Part shown: piece after piece, positions 25,530 to 36,032 of the stretch | Position numbering within the stretch: the first letter of the stretch is position 1 | Layout: each line of letters opens with the position of its first letter | NCBI GenBank assembly: GCA_019683805.1 | Contig: JADGHQ010000011.1 | Span: 1 to 50,579 of the forward strand | From: Thermoleophilaceae bacterium | GTDB lineage: Bacteria > Actinomycetota > Thermoleophilia > Solirubrobacterales > Thermoleophilaceae | Reading direction: 5' to 3' | Length of the DNA stretch: 50,579 bases | The notes under the pieces: generated by a model | Databases searched by the model: none | Told to the model about the DNA's origin: nothing | Seen by the model: only the letters and a program-made list of their open reading frames with translations | Program-made: the position numbers and the translations under genes

Positions 25530-25919
25530 ATGGCCAAGATCGAGGTATCGAGGACGCTGGTGAAGTCGGCTCCCGAGCTCTGGACCGAGCTCGAGGGGGG
25601 CTCGCTGTCCCAGGCAGTCGGCGAGGTGACGGTGCGCGCGCTCGAGACGGAGCGCGAGCTCGCCTGGGAGGCCGACGGAGCGTCGGGAACGGCCGTGCTC
25701 GAGCCGGCGGGCTGGGGCACCAGGGTCACGCTCACGGCCGACGTCGAGGAGGAGGTCGCGCGGCTCGGGCTCTGGGCGCGGCTGCGCGGGAGGAAGCCCG
25801 AGGCGCCGAAGCATCCCGACATCGAGCGCAGGCTCGCCGAGCTGCTCGACCACCTGGGCTGGGCGCACAGGAAGCCGTTCAGCCGCGGCGGGGTAGCGGG
25901 CCCGGGGCCTAGCGCCTGA
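25530..25919 (+). CDS. Small SRPBCC-like hypothetical protein
   Basis: A 129-residue soluble protein. The beginning (IEVSRTLVKSAPELWTELEG) and the alternation of strands (ERELAWEADGASGTAVLEP, GWGTRVTLTADVEEE) resemble the START/SRPBCC lipid- or ligand-binding fold, and the C-terminal helix ERRLAELLDHLG fits it. Function unknown. No Shine-Dalgarno is obvious before the ATG at 25530. Its 3' end overlaps the convergent subtilase gene by 11 bases. Confidence 0.7.
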   Translation: MAKIEVSRTLVKSAPELWTELEGGSLSQAVGEVTVRALETERELAWEADGASGTAVLEPAGWGTRVTLTADVEEEVARLGLWARLRGRKPEAPKHPDIERRLAELLDHLGWAHRKPFSRGGVAGPGPSA

Positions 25920-28900
25920 GGCGGACCGAGGCGCTCCGGCGCCTCGTGCTGCCGGCGGCATCCGTCGCCGTGACGAGCAGCCGCAGGTCGATCCCGCGCC
26001 GGCGCTCGAGCGCGTGCCGCGCCCTGCGGCTGAGCCTCACCGCGAGCGTTCGCTCGGCTCGGGCCGGCAGCGTGACCCTCGCCCTGCCGACGGTCACCGC
26101 CGAGCCCCTCGAGAGGTGGAGCCGCCTCGCGGCGCGACCCGGGACCTGCAGCCTCGCGCTGAGCCTGCACCGCTCCGAGCAGCTCACGCGCAGCCGAACC
26201 CCCGTCGCGAGCGCGCGGGCGAGGCGCGCCCGCAACACCTTCAGCCCGATCCGCGGCGGTGAGGCGTCGCGGCCCGATGTCCCATCGACCGGGCCGGTGC
26301 CCGTTCCTCCCGAGCCGCCCGTGCCCGTGTCACCCGATCCCGTTCCCGTCCCGCCGGGGGCCGGCGTCCCGCCCGCCGAGCAGGTGGCGGACCGGATCCT
26401 CAGCTTCCACGCGAAGAGCGTGCCCGTGTCCCCCGGCTCGAGGTCGCTCACCCGCAGGATCCAGTAGCCCTGCTCGCCCTCGCCGTCGAAGCGCGAGAGC
26501 TGGTCGGACGGGGGCCGGAACGACCCCGTGTAGGGAGCGCTCACCGAGCCGAGCGGCTGGCTGGCGCCGTCGCTGAACACGGTGCCGGTGAGGTTGTCGC
26601 CGCTGTTGCGCGGGCCGCCCGGGCGGTCGGCCAGGACCACCGTGGTCCCGGACGGCGAGGTGAGCGTGATGCGGAGGTCGCCGACCCAGGTGTGGGCGAG
26701 GCTCTCGATCTCGACCTCGACGTCCTTCACGACGCCTGCGTCCCGGACCAGGAGCGCGGACGTCGCGCCGGTTACCGCGTCGTCGGGAATCGGCTGGTTC
26801 GCGCTCGGAAGGGTGTACGACACCGGCGCGCCCACGCTGCCGGTCGGGATCGTGACGGGCACGCTCCCCGCCACGCCGGAGTCGCCGGCCAGGTCGAGCG
26901 TCATCGCCACGTCGCGCCCGCAGGTCGCGCTCCCGGCGAGCGTCGCGCGGAACGGTGTCGAGCCGCTCGCGCTCCCGCCCGCGGGGATGTAGGGGTACGC
27001 CGAGGTGGCTCGGTCGAGCGCGACCGCTGTGTTCGAGGTCTCGAGCGTGCCGGTGAGCCCAGTCGCGTCAGCGTTGCCGCTATTCGAGACCTGCTCGGTG
27101 AAGCTGAACGACTCACCCGGCTCCACGACCCCGTCGCCGTCGCCCCCGCTCGCGTCGTCGATCGCCCACGTCGAGCCGTGGACGAGGACGGGCTTCGTAT
27201 CCGGGGCAGCGTTCGACACGACGAGCGCGTAGTCCTGGTCCGACCCGTCGCCGTTCCCCGGCGCGCCGTCGCCGACGATGTTGGTGCCCCTCACGCGCAC
27301 CGCGACCGTCCCGCTCACTCCCGCAGGGAGGTAGACGCTCTCGACGTTGTCGCGCGGGTCGGCGGAGCCGCCGGTGACCGAGAAGCCGTTCCCGAACACG
27401 TTCCCTTTGTAGGTGCGCCCGCCGGCGTCGACCTCGAGGTCGAGGTCGTTCACCCACGGGTTCCCGCTCAGGGTGGCCGGCGCGGGGTCGGTCCAGACCA
27501 GCGTCACCTTCAGCGGCCTGGAGCTGTCCTGCACCGTGTAGACCTGCTGGCGCGTCTCGCCGGTGGACGAGATGACGTCGGCCGCGACCTGGTCGCGGTA
27601 GCTTCGGGCGGTCGCGTCGAAGGCGGCGCCGAGGTTCACGCGGCCCCACCCCTGGTCCGGGTTGGGGACGTTCGTGGTCCTTCCGCCCGCGCCGTCGCTG
27701 CCGCCCGCGAGGTCGGTGGCCGAGTTCACGAGGATCGCCTTGGTCATCGCGGGCGATGGCGCCGAGCCGTGCGTGCGCGTGTACCAGTCGCGGACCAGCG
27801 CGGCCGCGCCCGCCACCTCGGGCGTGGCCTGGGAGGTGCCAGAGATGAGCGAGTAGAGCGTGTTGCCGCTCGGGAACTGCGGATTGCACGTGCCCGAGCC
27901 GTCGGCCAAGAAGCTCGCGTTCTGGGGCGAGGCGCCCGTCACGTGCGTCCCCGGGGCCACCACGTCGGGCTTGATGCGGTTGTCGTCAGTCGGGCCGCGG
28001 CTCGAGAAGCCCGCGATGTCGCGCGCGTTGTCGGCCTCGGCGTCGGTCACCATGCAGCCGTCCGTCCCGGCCGGCCGCACGTTCTCGCTCGCGCCGACGG
28101 TGATCACGTTCTTGGCCGTGCCGGGCGCGCCGACGGTCGAGGCCGCGTCCCTGTCGCCGTCGTTGCCCGCGGCGAAGACCTCGACCATGCCCAGGTCGCG
28201 CACGATCTGGTCCATCTCCTGCGCGTCGGCGTCGTAGCCGGAGCCGGGGCCCGCGCCCCACGAGTTGTTGGAGATCCTCGCCCCGGCGGCGTAGGCCGCG
28301 GTCGCGATGTCGGTGAGGGTGTGCGAGCCGATGTCGAACTTCAGGCTGCAGTCGAAGGCCTTGGACGCCCCGATCTGCGCGAAGGGCGCGACGCCCAGCC
28401 CGTAGCGGTAGCCTGCCGCGTCTCCGTAGCTGTCGCCGTCGAAGGCGATAGTCCTATCGTTGTAGCCTGCTGCGATCGACGCCACGTTGGTCCCGTGCCC
28501 GCCGCAGTCGCGCGCGTCCGGGTCGGACGTGTAGTTCTCCTCGTACGCCACCCGGGTCGCGCTCGTCGGGTCGCCGCCCTCGTAGAAGTCGGGGTGCGAG
28601 CCGTCGCCCGAGGTGGGGACGGAGCCGGTGTCGAGGCCCGAGTCGGTCACGTCGATCGCGAAGTCGAAGCGGGAGCCGCTGAAGCTGTGCGGCGCGGCGG
28701 TGAGCCAGCCGAGGTAGCCGGGGCCGGTGGGCAGGCCGCTGCTCACGTTCCCCGCGACGACCTGCGCCGCGCGCTCGTCGAGCAGCCGCCGCCTCGCGTA
28801 GGGAACCACGGCGACGACGCCCGGGTCGGCGGCCAGCCGCTCGAGCTCGCGGGCGTCGAGACGCAGGAACTGCGTGCGCACCCCGCCGACGGCCGAGCGC

Positions 28901-29574
28901 CGGCGCAGCTCGCGTCCTGCGCTCGCGGCGCGGGCGCGCGCCGCCGCGCCGTCCTCGCCCGACAGCGTCTGCAGCTCGACGTCGACCTTGCCCGAGCGCG
29001 GCAGCTCGGGCGCCAGCTTGTCGGCCGGCTGCACGGACGTCACCGCCCGCACCGCGGGGTCCTTCCCCGGCAGCGCGCCGGCGCGCGTCAGCTCCGCGCC
29101 GCTGCCGTGCACGAGGTAGGCGTCCTGCGGCAGGTAGGCGGCGACGCGCACGCCGGTCCTCTCCAAACGATCGACCCACGCCTGCTTCACCGGCCCGACG
29201 AACTGCACGAGCGCAAGCCCCGCCCGACTGCGCCTCGGGGTGCGGCCCTTCGCCACGAGGGGCGAGCGCGCGGCGGGATCCATCGGACCGCGCGCGAGCG
29301 CGACCTGCCGGAGGTCGTCGCGCCTGTCGGCCCCCGCCCGCCTGAGCCTCGCGTAGTCGGAGCCCGACGCCTCGGCGAGCGTGAAGCTGTCGTAGCGCGC
29401 CACCACGCGCGCCGAGCTTGCCGCGAGCGCCGCCTCCCCCTGCGCGGTGGAGGGCACGATCACGAGGTGCGGCGAGTTGTCGGGAGCGGCGGGCGCGTCC
29501 GCGCCGCTCACGGCCGCGACCGCCGCGATCAGGCCGACGCCGACGAGCGCGGCGGCGGCGCGACTGCCTGTCAC
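25909..29574 (-). CDS. Very large secreted S8 (subtilisin-like) serine protease with P domain
   Basis: A 1221-residue exported protease. An N-terminal signal sequence (residues 1-25) precedes a long prodomain to about residue 290. The catalytic triad is visible: Asp311 in DVTDSGLDTG, His360 in CGGHGTNVASIAAG, Ser581 in SGTSQATPEVAG, with the oxyanion Asn471 in FAAGNDGD. After the catalytic domain come beta-rich modules, then a proprotein convertase P domain (VEIESLAHTWVGDLRITLTS to about residue 1080), a Gly/Thr-rich linker, and a basic C-terminal domain with LRVSCSERCRLSARL, a type seen on other secreted proteins here. Starts with GTG at 29574. Likely degrades external protein. Expression signals are not evident. 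Confidence 0.92.
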   Translation of the reverse strand: MTGSRAAAALVGVGLIAAVAAVSGADAPAAPDNSPHLVIVPSTAQGEAALAASSARVVARYDSFTLAEASGSDYARLRRAGADRRDDLRQVALARGPMDPAARSPLVAKGRTPRRSRAGLALVQFVGPVKQAWVDRLERTGVRVAAYLPQDAYLVHGSGAELTRAGALPGKDPAVRAVTSVQPADKLAPELPRSGKVDVELQTLSGEDGAAARARAASAGRELRRRSAVGGVRTQFLRLDARELERLAADPGVVAVVPYARRRLLDERAAQVVAGNVSSGLPTGPGYLGWLTAAPHSFSGSRFDFAIDVTDSGLDTGSVPTSGDGSHPDFYEGGDPTSATRVAYEENYTSDPDARDCGGHGTNVASIAAGYNDRTIAFDGDSYGDAAGYRYGLGVAPFAQIGASKAFDCSLKFDIGSHTLTDIATAAYAAGARISNNSWGAGPGSGYDADAQEMDQIVRDLGMVEVFAAGNDGDRDAASTVGAPGTAKNVITVGASENVRPAGTDGCMVTDAEADNARDIAGFSSRGPTDDNRIKPDVVAPGTHVTGASPQNASFLADGSGTCNPQFPSGNTLYSLISGTSQATPEVAGAAALVRDWYTRTHGSAPSPAMTKAILVNSATDLAGGSDGAGGRTTNVPNPDQGWGRVNLGAAFDATARSYRDQVAADVISSTGETRQQVYTVQDSSRPLKVTLVWTDPAPATLSGNPWVNDLDLEVDAGGRTYKGNVFGNGFSVTGGSADPRDNVESVYLPAGVSGTVAVRVRGTNIVGDGAPGNGDGSDQDYALVVSNAAPDTKPVLVHGSTWAIDDASGGDGDGVVEPGESFSFTEQVSNSGNADATGLTGTLETSNTAVALDRATSAYPYIPAGGSASGSTPFRATLAGSATCGRDVAMTLDLAGDSGVAGSVPVTIPTGSVGAPVSYTLPSANQPIPDDAVTGATSALLVRDAGVVKDVEVEIESLAHTWVGDLRITLTSPSGTTVVLADRPGGPRNSGDNLTGTVFSDGASQPLGSVSAPYTGSFRPPSDQLSRFDGEGEQGYWILRVSDLEPGDTGTLFAWKLRIRSATCSAGGTPAPGGTGTGSGDTGTGGSGGTGTGPVDGTSGRDASPPRIGLKVLRARLARALATGVRLRVSCSERCRLSARLQVPGRAARRLHLSRGSAVTVGRARVTLPARAERTLAVRLSRRARHALERRRGIDLRLLVTATDAAGSTRRRSASVRLRR

Positions 29575-29645
29575 GTTCTCAGCCTGGGTGCGGTCTCGGT
29601 CTGCGGGTCACCTGCGCTGCTCGCGGAGCCTCGGAGCGGATCGTC

Positions 29646-31469
29646 TCAGCCCGGAGGCGGCTGCGCCTCGAAATGGCGGCGCACCACCTCCCACGCGGGC
29701 TTCCTGACACCTCTATCGTCAATCAGCCCTTTCTTACTGAGTGGGGGAGACGGCTTCGGGTTGCCGCCGCTCCAGCCGGGCCGAACGGCGTAGTCGCGCA
29801 GCAGCCAGACGATCCAGCCGTTCACGTAGGGCGTCCGCTCGAGCACCGTCAGCGTGCGGTCGAGGAACGAGGACTGGAATGCGTATGTGCCGGGCTCGCG
29901 CGCCGGGCCGCGACGGTTAGCCTCCGCGCCGAACTCGCTGACGAGCAGCGCGACGCCCGCCAGCCGGGCGCGCACCTCGTCGAGCGCCGGGCGCAGCTGG
30001 TCGACCGAGGTGCCGCCGTACCAGCCGAGGTAGTCGCTCAGGCCGACAGCGTCGAGCAGCCGGTAGTAGCGGGGAATGCGCTCGACCGGCGAGATGCTTG
30101 CGTCGATCCCGAGGAAGCGCGTGCCGTCGAGCCGATCCGCCAGGCGGCGGCACTCGCGGATGTAGCGCTCCTCCGCGGGATCGGCGCGCAGGATCTCGTC
30201 GCCCACGCTCCAGGTCATCACCGACGCGTGGTTGCGGTCGCGCAGGATCGCCTCGCGCAGGCGGCTCTCGGCGGCGGCGCGCACCCGCCGATCCCGGAGC
30301 TGCGCGCCGCGCATGCGCCACACCGGCAGCTGCTCCCAGAAGACGATCCCGAGCCTGTCGAAGGCCTCGAGCAGGCGCGGGCTCGGCGGGTAGTGCTGGC
30401 GCGCGGCGTTCGCCCCGAGCGCCGCGAGATCGGCGGCGATCGCGTCCTCGTCCGCCGCGGTGAGCGCGCCCCCGCGCCCGGGCACCTCCTCGTGGAAACT
30501 CGCGCCGCGCAGCGACACGGGCCTGCCGTTGAGGAGCGCTCGTCCCCGGGAGTCGCGGCTCCACTCGCGCACGCCGAAGTGGATCGTCGTCACCTGCCCT
30601 CCCGGCAGCCGCACGCGCAGCACGTAGAGCGCCGGGCGCGCGGGCGACCACGGGACCGCGTTCGCGATCTCGAACCTCCCCGAGATGCGCGCGGCCTCCC
30701 CCGCGCGCACGACGCCGCCCGGCTCGAGCCTCACCTCCCGCGCGAACCCGCCGGGCCCCGTCAGCTCGAGCAGCGCCTGCCTCGGGAGCGGGCTGCGGGT
30801 CGTGTTGCGGATCGTCGCGCTGAAGCGCACAGGACGCCCCGGCGCCGCCGTCACCCGCGGGGTGTCGAGGTCGAGCGGGCCGGCCCTGCGCAGGTACACC
30901 TCGCGCAGGATCCCGCCGTAGTTCCACCAGCCGCGTGGGCGCCCCGCCGGCGGGATGTCGAGCCTGCTCTCGCGGCCGTCGACCCGCACGACCAGCTCGT
31001 TCGCCCCCGGGCGGATGCCGCGCGCGGGGAGCTCGAAGGGCAGGTAGGCGCCGACGTGCGAGCCGAGCCGCCGCCCGTTCAGCCACACGTCGGCCCGCAC
31101 GCTCACCGACTCGAAGCGCAGGCGCCAGGCCGCGGCGCGGCGCGTGGGCGGGAGGCTGAAGCGCACCCTGTACCACTGCACGCGCGAGCGGTTGCCGCGC
31201 GCGTCGAGCCGCCGCGCGTTGAACGCGTTCGGGATCGAGACGGGCCGGAACCCGGCCGCGCGTCCGGGCCGCTGCCAGCCGGCTCTCAGCCCGACGTCGC
31301 GCGGGTCCGCGCGTGTGGTCCAGCCGCGCTCGAGCAGGTAGCGCCCGCTCGGGCCGTCCTCGTAGAGCGCCCGCTCGGCCGGCACGGGCGGCGGGGCCGC
31401 GTGCGCGGCGGGCGCGGCCGCGAGCGCCGCCGCGCAGGCGAGCGCGGCATGGACCCGTGAGGCTCGCAT
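29646..31469 (-). CDS. Secreted glycoside hydrolase family 2 protein
   Basis: A 607-residue beta-glycosidase of the GH2 clan (beta-galactosidase, glucuronidase or mannosidase type). Signal peptide at 1-25 ([16 protein letters not shown]). A jelly-roll sugar-binding domain (about 40-195, with [19 protein letters not shown]), an Ig-like domain (205-300) and a TIM barrel (305-600) follow. The nucleophile is Glu512 in [10 protein letters not shown]. The acid/base is Glu425 in WSVGDEIL, where the usual Asn-Glu is Asp-Glu. The ATG at 31469 has GGAG upstream; the open frame further upstream overlaps the divergent carboxylase gene. A short stretch (29702-29744) uses codons rare for this genome. Substrate not predictable. 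Confidence 0.9.
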   Translation of the reverse strand: MRASRVHAALACAAALAAAPAAHAAPPPVPAERALYEDGPSGRYLLERGWTTRADPRDVGLRAGWQRPGRAAGFRPVSIPNAFNARRLDARGNRSRVQWYRVRFSLPPTRRAAAWRLRFESVSVRADVWLNGRRLGSHVGAYLPFELPARGIRPGANELVVRVDGRESRLDIPPAGRPRGWWNYGGILREVYLRRAGPLDLDTPRVTAAPGRPVRFSATIRNTTRSPLPRQALLELTGPGGFAREVRLEPGGVVRAGEAARISGRFEIANAVPWSPARPALYVLRVRLPGGQVTTIHFGVREWSRDSRGRALLNGRPVSLRGASFHEEVPGRGGALTAADEDAIAADLAALGANAARQHYPPSPRLLEAFDRLGIVFWEQLPVWRMRGAQLRDRRVRAAAESRLREAILRDRNHASVMTWSVGDEILRADPAEERYIRECRRLADRLDGTRFLGIDASISPVERIPRYYRLLDAVGLSDYLGWYGGTSVDQLRPALDEVRARLAGVALLVSEFGAEANRRGPAREPGTYAFQSSFLDRTLTVLERTPYVNGWIVWLLRDYAVRPGWSGGNPKPSPPLSKKGLIDDRGVRKPAWEVVRRHFEAQPPPG

Positions 31470-31541
31470 CGGCACTCCGAACACGCGCCGGGGGCGCGCG
31501 ATGCGGTCGGGGTCGCGGCGTCGCCGGCCGAGGCGGCTCCA

Positions 31542-31557
31542 TAGAATGCGGCGCCCC
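31542..31557 (+). promoter_or_regulatory. -10 box for the carboxylase beta gene
   Basis: TAGAAT (31542-31547; five of six matches to TATAAT) lies ten bases before the ATG at 31558. It predicts a leaderless or almost leaderless mRNA. No Shine-Dalgarno is seen. Confidence 0.45.
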
Positions 31558-33126
<1,569 letters not shown>

Positions 33127-33160
33127 GCGCCCGCTCCGCGAGCAGCCCCTAGCCGCTCAG

Positions 33161-33199
33161 GACAGCCTGCGCCTGCGTCACCTGGACGACCAGGCTGTC
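33161..33199 (-). terminator. Inverted repeat after the exonuclease gene
   Basis: GACAGCCTG (33161-33169) and CAGGCTGTC (33191-33199) form a perfect 9-bp stem whose 21-base loop contains a smaller CCTGG/CCAGG hairpin. It lies about 90 bases past the minus-strand exonuclease stop and 35 bases past the plus-strand carboxylase stop, so it could end either transcript. No U-tract. The rest of the 160-base gap shows nothing recognisable. Confidence 0.4.
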
Positions 33200-33286
33200 G
33201 GCGAGCGCCAGCGGGCGTTGCGGGCGGACATCTGGCCTCCTGCTCGTCGGGGCGTCGAACGATGCCGATCCGGCCGGCGGCGTCGC

Positions 33287-34156
33287 TCAGGCCGGGGGCG
33301 AGGCGATCCGCTCGAGCCTGTCGGCGAGCGCGCGCATCCCGCGCGCCCGGGCCGCTTCGGCTGCGCCCGCGAGGTCCGTCTCGCGGTCGGGCGGCCGCTC
33401 CACGGGGATCCGCCGCAGGCTCGCGATCTCCTTGAACACGCGCAGCTCGTCCGCGGCCCCGAGCAGCGCCCCGCGCACACGGGCGGACCGCTCGCCGATC
33501 GCGCCCTCGAGCACCGCCTCGAGCGACCCGTGGCGGCGCAGGAGCTCGGCGGCCGTCTTCTCGCCCACCCCCTTGGCGCCGGGGAGGCCGTCGGAGGGGT
33601 CGCCGCGCAGGGCGATGAAGTCGGGCACGAGCGCCGGGGGCACGCCATAGCGGCGCTCCACCTCCGCCTCGTCGACCAGCTCCGCCCCCTTCGTGCCCGT
33701 CCGCACGTAGAGCACCGAGACGCGCCCGGTCACGCACTGGAACAGATCCCTGTCTCCGGTCATCAGGAGGGCCTCGCCGCCCGCCTCCTCCTCGACAAGG
33801 GCGAGGGAGTGCATCACGTCGTCGGCCTCGAGCTCGTCGTCGCGCACCCAGGCCCAGCCGAACGCCGCGAAGAAGGCGGGGGCGTCCGCGAACTGCGGCG
33901 CGAGCTCGTCCGGCACGGGCGGACGCGCCGCGTGGTAGGGCGGGTACAGCTCCTCGCGGTAGCGCGCCGCGTCTGGCCCGAAGCAGAGCGCGACGGCGCG
34001 CGGCCCGTGCTCCTCGACGGCGCGCAGGATCAGGTTCGTGGCGCCGAGTAGGGCGTTGACGGCCCTGCCTCCCCGACCCGTGATCGACGTGGGGAGCGCG
34101 AAGAACGCGCGGTACAGGATCGACGGCGCGTCGACCACGAGCAGCGGGCCTGCCAC
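33287..34156 (-). CDS. 5'-3' exonuclease (DNA polymerase I N-domain type)
   Basis: A 289-residue stand-alone flap-endonuclease-type nuclease without a polymerase domain. LLVVDAPSILYRAFFALP at the start, the acidic cluster DDELEADDV, LLMTGDRDLFQCV and the helix-hairpin-helix region GDPSDGLPGAKGVGEKTAAELL are all family hallmarks, including the metal-binding aspartates. The GTG at 34156 lies ten bases after the GGDEF gene's stop. TAGGCT (34164-34169), which includes that stop codon, is seven bases before the GTG, so it may also have its own leaderless promoter. Role: primer or flap removal and repair. Confidence 0.92.
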   Translation of the reverse strand: MAGPLLVVDAPSILYRAFFALPTSITGRGGRAVNALLGATNLILRAVEEHGPRAVALCFGPDAARYREELYPPYHAARPPVPDELAPQFADAPAFFAAFGWAWVRDDELEADDVMHSLALVEEEAGGEALLMTGDRDLFQCVTGRVSVLYVRTGTKGAELVDEAEVERRYGVPPALVPDFIALRGDPSDGLPGAKGVGEKTAAELLRRHGSLEAVLEGAIGERSARVRGALLGAADELRVFKEIASLRRIPVERPPDRETDLAGAAEAARARGMRALADRLERIASPPA

Positions 34157-34169
34157 GCCGGGCAGCCTA
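34157..34169 (-). promoter_or_regulatory. Possible internal leaderless promoter of the exonuclease gene
   Basis: TAGGCT on the minus strand (34164-34169) overlaps the stop codon of the diguanylate cyclase gene and ends seven bases before the exonuclease GTG. Confidence 0.3.
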
Positions 34170-35927
34170 GCGGGCGTGCTGCGCGCGGCCCGGCTTCTGC
34201 GCGTAGAGCGCCATGTCGGCGTGCTCGAGCAGCGCCTCCTTGGTCCGCCCGTCCGCGCCCCACTCGGCCACGCCGGCAGAGACTCCCACCCAGGAGTCGC
34301 CCGAGGCGACCGCCTCGGCGATCCGGCGCGCGACCGCGCGCGCGTCCTCGGCGCTCGACTGGGGGAGCACGAGGCCGAACTCGTCGCCGCCCAGCCGCGA
34401 GGCCACGTCCGAGGCGCGGCAGGCGCCCTTGATCGCCTCGGCGACCTCGCACAGCACCCGGTCGCCGGCCGCGTGGCCGTAGTCGTCGTTGACCTGCTTG
34501 AAGCGGTCGAGGTCGAGCAGCACCACGCTGAAGGTGGCGCCGTAGCGCTCCGCACGCTCGATCTCGCGCGTCACGGCCTCGTGGAACTCCCGGTGGTTGA
34601 GGAGCCCGGTGAGCGGGTCGGTGCGGGCGAGCGTCTCGAGCCGGTCGACCATGCGCGCGTTGGCGAGCGCGATGGCGGCCTGGGCGGCGTAGGACTCGAG
34701 CAGCGCGGCGTCCTCTGGCAGGAAGACCTCGGGCCCGTGCGCGAGCGCGACGAGCACGCCGAGGCGCTCGTTCCCCACGACGAGCGGAGCCGCGCAGAGC
34801 GACCCGAGCGGCATGCGCGGGTGGCGGGCGAGCTCGGCGAGCACGGGGTCGGCCGCCAGGTCGTCCTCGATGATCGGACCGTGCAGCCGCTGCCCCGCGC
34901 CCTCCGCCCAGCGCTCGAGGACGGCGATCGTCTCCGGCGGCAGCCCCGAGCTCGCCCGGCAGCGGAAGCTCTCGCCGTCGGAGACGAGCAGCGCGAACTC
35001 CGTCCCGCCGACCGCGTACTGGGCGTTGCGCGTGATCTTCGGCAGCACCTTCTCCACGCGCGGGTCCGAGACCATGTCGTGGAGCGAGCCGGCGAGGCGC
35101 GCGGCCACGTCGCGCTGCTCCCCCACCTGGCTCTCGAGGCTCGCGATGCGCACCGCGAGGCGCCGGCGGGCGCGCCGCGCGAGGTACCCGGCGGCCACGG
35201 CCGGCGCGCCCACCACGCCCGCCACGAACTCGGGCGACACCAGGACGCTCGCCGCGCCTGCAGCGGCCGCGGCGAGCGCCCCGAGCGCGAGCACGCGGCG
35301 GATGCTCGCACCGGTCTCCTTCCAGCGCGCCTCGTAGACGCAGCGCTCGTGGCCCTTCACGACGCACTCGCGATGGCTGACGTGCGCGGGCTCGAGCCCG
35401 AAGAGCGCGGGCACGCAGGCCAGTAGGCCGACGTTGTAGCGGCAGTCGATCGCGTCGTAACCGACGCCGGCCACGTCCACGAACCGCAGGCGCGCGACGC
35501 CGCCGCTCACCCCGAGCACCTCCCAGCGGTGCGTCCAGGTGAACTTCGCGGCGGCGCGCGGCACGTTGCGATACACGAGGGCGGGGCTGCCGAGCGCGCG
35601 CAGCGCGAGCTTCAGCCCCGCGCCGATGTTCAGCTCGAGGGCGGCCGCCCCGATGTGGAAGGCGGGATCGGGGTCCCCCAGCACCTCGCCGGCGGCGCGG
35701 AAGAGCGCCAGCTTGGTCTCGTATGAGAACCAGAAGCTCTCGTCGCGGAGGTCTGCCTCGCGGCCTTCGAGGCCGCAGCGCTCGAGCATCTCCTCGACCG
35801 CGCGCCGGCCGCCCTCACGCTCGACGTAGGTGAGGATCAGCCTCGAGGTGAGCCCGCTCGTCTGCGGCGCGTCCTCCCGCGGGACGACGTGCGCCAGCGC
35901 ATCCCTCGCATCGCTCGTCGTTCGCAT
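34167..35927 (-). CDS. Diguanylate cyclase with V4R-like sensor and GAF domains
   Basis: A 586-residue membrane-associated cyclic di-GMP synthase. Residues 20-205 look like a V4R/heme-NO-binding-related sensor, ending in HRECVVKGHERCVYEARW with cysteines 188 and 196. Two hydrophobic helices lie at about 212-249. A short coiled coil (255-285) leads to a GAF domain (about 285-425). The GGDEF domain is at 430-580 with the active motif RLGGDEF (511-517) and a product-inhibition I-site RASD (504-507), exactly five residues before. LLDLDRFKQVNDDYGH is the nucleotide-binding segment. It should be catalytically active. It shares an operon with the exonuclease; a sensor ligand cannot be named. Confidence 0.88.
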   Translation of the reverse strand: MRTTSDARDALAHVVPREDAPQTSGLTSRLILTYVEREGGRRAVEEMLERCGLEGREADLRDESFWFSYETKLALFRAAGEVLGDPDPAFHIGAAALELNIGAGLKLALRALGSPALVYRNVPRAAAKFTWTHRWEVLGVSGGVARLRFVDVAGVGYDAIDCRYNVGLLACVPALFGLEPAHVSHRECVVKGHERCVYEARWKETGASIRRVLALGALAAAAAGAASVLVSPEFVAGVVGAPAVAAGYLARRARRRLAVRIASLESQVGEQRDVAARLAGSLHDMVSDPRVEKVLPKITRNAQYAVGGTEFALLVSDGESFRCRASSGLPPETIAVLERWAEGAGQRLHGPIIEDDLAADPVLAELARHPRMPLGSLCAAPLVVGNERLGVLVALAHGPEVFLPEDAALLESYAAQAAIALANARMVDRLETLARTDPLTGLLNHREFHEAVTREIERAERYGATFSVVLLDLDRFKQVNDDYGHAAGDRVLCEVAEAIKGACRASDVASRLGGDEFGLVLPQSSAEDARAVARRIAEAVASGDSWVGVSAGVAEWGADGRTKEALLEHADMALYAQKPGRAQHAR

Positions 35928-36032
35928 CTGTGACGACTCTCGGCGCGATCCCGAATTGCCTCAAACGAGGCTCACCGATCTGGCCATAAAGCGGATCGGG
36001 ATCGCGCGCGCCGCGAGGACACGCGCGCCCGC

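Noticed and set aside
25340-25912. A 190-codon plus-strand frame through the gap and the SRPBCC-like gene
   Set aside because: Within 25530-25912 it is out of frame with the better-supported SRPBCC-like protein, and its upstream part resembles no family.
26692-29793. A 1033-codon plus-strand open frame antisense to the subtilase
   Set aside because: It is low-complexity Arg/Val/Ala-rich sequence mirroring the subtilase codons, whose catalytic triad proves the minus strand is coding.
33149-33286. In-frame continuation of 45 codons after the TGA of the exonuclease, as if the TGA were selenocysteine
   Set aside because: The protein already has full family length at the TGA, no cysteine homolog position is known there, and long open stretches are common by chance at this GC content. 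The 9-bp hairpin is too far (about 90 bases) for a bacterial SECIS.
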